Assembly (NCBI GenBank): GCA_002474325.1
Contig: DKNL01000165.1
Coordinates: 1 to 5,332, forward strand
Direction of reading: 5' to 3'
Origin: Opitutales bacterium UBA7389
Lineage (GTDB): Bacteria; Verrucomicrobiota; Verrucomicrobiia; Opitutales; Opitutaceae
Length of the DNA stretch: 5,332 bases
The position numbers were made by a program, and so were the translations under genes. Of the stretch, positions 4,392-5,332 are shown one piece after another; within the stretch, counting starts at the first letter, position 1; the number at the start of each line of letters is the position of its first letter. Below the pieces are notes generated by a model, which did no database searches, had not been told where the DNA came from, and was given only the letters and a program-made list of their open reading frames with translations.

Positions 4392-5332
4392 ATGGCAATC
4401 GACCGAGAACAGGAAAGGCGTGTACCCAGGGGATTTAGTCCAAAACCTTATTCGTACCATCAGGAAATCGAAATCGAGATCGAATCCCTAACCAACATGG
4501 GCCAGGGTCTGGGTCGAGACAATGGTTGGGTCGTTATGGCTCCATTCGCGCTTCCCGGAGAACGGGCCCGGGTCCGCATCTATCGAAACAATAAAAGCTA
4601 TTCTGAGGCAGATCTAGTCCAGGTTCTACGGCCATCGCCCGACCGAATCAATCCGGTCTGTCCGGTTTTTCAAAAGTGCGGCGGCTGTCAGTATCAAAAT
4701 ATCAAATACAAAATCCAACTGGAATGGAAGACTCGCCAAGTAAAGGAGTTGCTCTGGCATATGGCTCGAATCGAGTCAGAAGTACTGCCCGCCATCCCAT
4801 CACCCAAGACTTACGGTTATCGATCCAAGCTCACACCCCACTTCCCGAAGCCAAAAGCAGGAAATCCGATTGAAATCGGTTTCCTAAAACAAGGCACGCG
4901 TTCCAAATATATCGAAATCGAACAATGCCCTCTCGTTTCCGAGACAATGAATCAGGAACTGAGGCGTCTTCGGGAGGACACGCAGAATCTGCATCGGAAA
5001 AAGCCATTCAAGAAAGGATCCACACTGCTGCTCCGGGAGCATTTGAATGGGATATCAACCGATCCCAAGGAGATAATCCGGGAGCGGGTTGCCGGAGCTG
5101 TCTTTTCGTTTCCAGCAGGCGAGTTCTTTCAGAACAACCCTAGCATACTAGAAGATTTCACAAACTATGTCGGTCGTAAGGCAAGCCAGGGAAATACTAG
5201 TCATCTAATCGACGCCTACTGCGGGAGCGGCCTCTTCAGCCTTACTTCTGCCCACTTGTTCGAATCCGTGATAGGAATCGAAGTATCGGAGTTATCCGTA
5301 CAGTATGCCAATCAAAACGCTTCTGCCAACGG
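4392..5332 (+). CDS. rlmD: RlmD-like 23S rRNA (uracil-C5)-methyltransferase, 3' truncated by window end
   Basis: This is a SAM-dependent RNA m5U methyltransferase of the TrmA/RlmD (RumA) family; RlmD methylates U1939 of 23S rRNA. The frame is open from ATG 4392 to the window edge (313 residues). A basic N-terminus (1-22) leads into a TRAM RNA-binding domain (about 23-80; MGQGLGR, PFALPGERARV). The [4Fe-4S] ligands follow as C90-x5-C96-GG-C99 with C179 in EQCPLVS. FPAGEFFQNNP (240-250) carries the family Gln (Q247). SAM motif I is DAYCGSG (274-280), and E297 in GIEVSE is the probable ribose-binding acid. The catalytic Cys and C-terminal base lie beyond the window. TRAM plus the Fe-S motif favours RlmD or RlmCD over TrmA or RlmC; the exact uridine cannot be assigned. 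No Shine-Dalgarno is visible. The gene diverges from sufE with a 126-bp gap. Confidence 0.92.
   Translation, partial: MAIDREQERRVPRGFSPKPYSYHQEIEIEIESLTNMGQGLGRDNGWVVMAPFALPGERARVRIYRNNKSYSEADLVQVLRPSPDRINPVCPVFQKCGGCQYQNIKYKIQLEWKTRQVKELLWHMARIESEVLPAIPSPKTYGYRSKLTPHFPKPKAGNPIEIGFLKQGTRSKYIEIEQCPLVSETMNQELRRLREDTQNLHRKKPFKKGSTLLLREHLNGISTDPKEIIRERVAGAVFSFPAGEFFQNNPSILEDFTNYVGRKASQGNTSHLIDAYCGSGLFSLTSAHLFESVIGIEVSELSVQYANQNASAN

Noticed and set aside
4676..5143. Open + strand frames within 4676-4873 and 4925-5143
   Set aside because: They are out-of-frame shadows of the RlmD-like gene, whose own frame carries all family motifs without interruption.

Overview
This window (roughly 50% GC by eye) looks like ordinary chromosomal DNA from a bacterium that uses Shine-Dalgarno initiation. 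Four starts have purine-rich sites ending 8 nt before the start codon. The gene mix is aspartate/aromatic aminotransferase, dCTP deaminase, YidD, RibD-type deaminase, YdjA-like nitroreductase, SufE and an RlmD-like methyltransferase. The dCTP deaminase resembles a form I recall from Bacteroidota and related phyla. My tentative guess is a Verrucomicrobiota/Opitutae-type organism, but this is from memory and low confidence. I saw no phage genes, insertion sequences, CRISPR arrays, tRNA or rRNA, and no gene-free stretch longer than about 190 bases.

Layout. (1) 3-92: the last 29 codons of an unrecognised + strand gene, then a 189-bp leader with a candidate promoter and a small hairpin. (2) 282-2253, + strand: an AspC/TyrB-family aminotransferase overlaps a dCTP deaminase by the ATGA arrangement. 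A 54-residue small ORF with a strong ribosome binding site follows 53 bp later. (3) 2329-3092, - strand: a stand-alone RibD-type deaminase domain is followed by yidD, whose ribosome binding site abuts the deaminase stop codon. yidD contains a run of ten G residues. (4) 3093-3241: a divergent intergenic region with an imperfect palindrome, then a YdjA-like nitroreductase (+) to 3805. (5) sufE (- strand, 3843-4265) converges on the nitroreductase and diverges from an RlmD-like 23S rRNA m5U methyltransferase. That last gene begins at 4392 and is cut by the window end.

The genes are mostly independent housekeeping functions: amino-acid transamination, pyrimidine nucleotide supply, membrane protein biogenesis, flavin-type metabolism, Fe-S assembly and rRNA modification. 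The supportable links are two translationally coupled pairs (aminotransferase-dcd and deaminase-yidD) and a divergent pair in which SufE supports Fe-S assembly and the RlmD-like enzyme carries an Fe-S cluster. I found no convincing new multi-gene system. The most noteworthy points are the G10 tract in yidD, the stand-alone RibD deaminase domain, the unlisted small ORF, and Dcd residues that resemble the bifunctional dCTP deaminase/dUTPase type.
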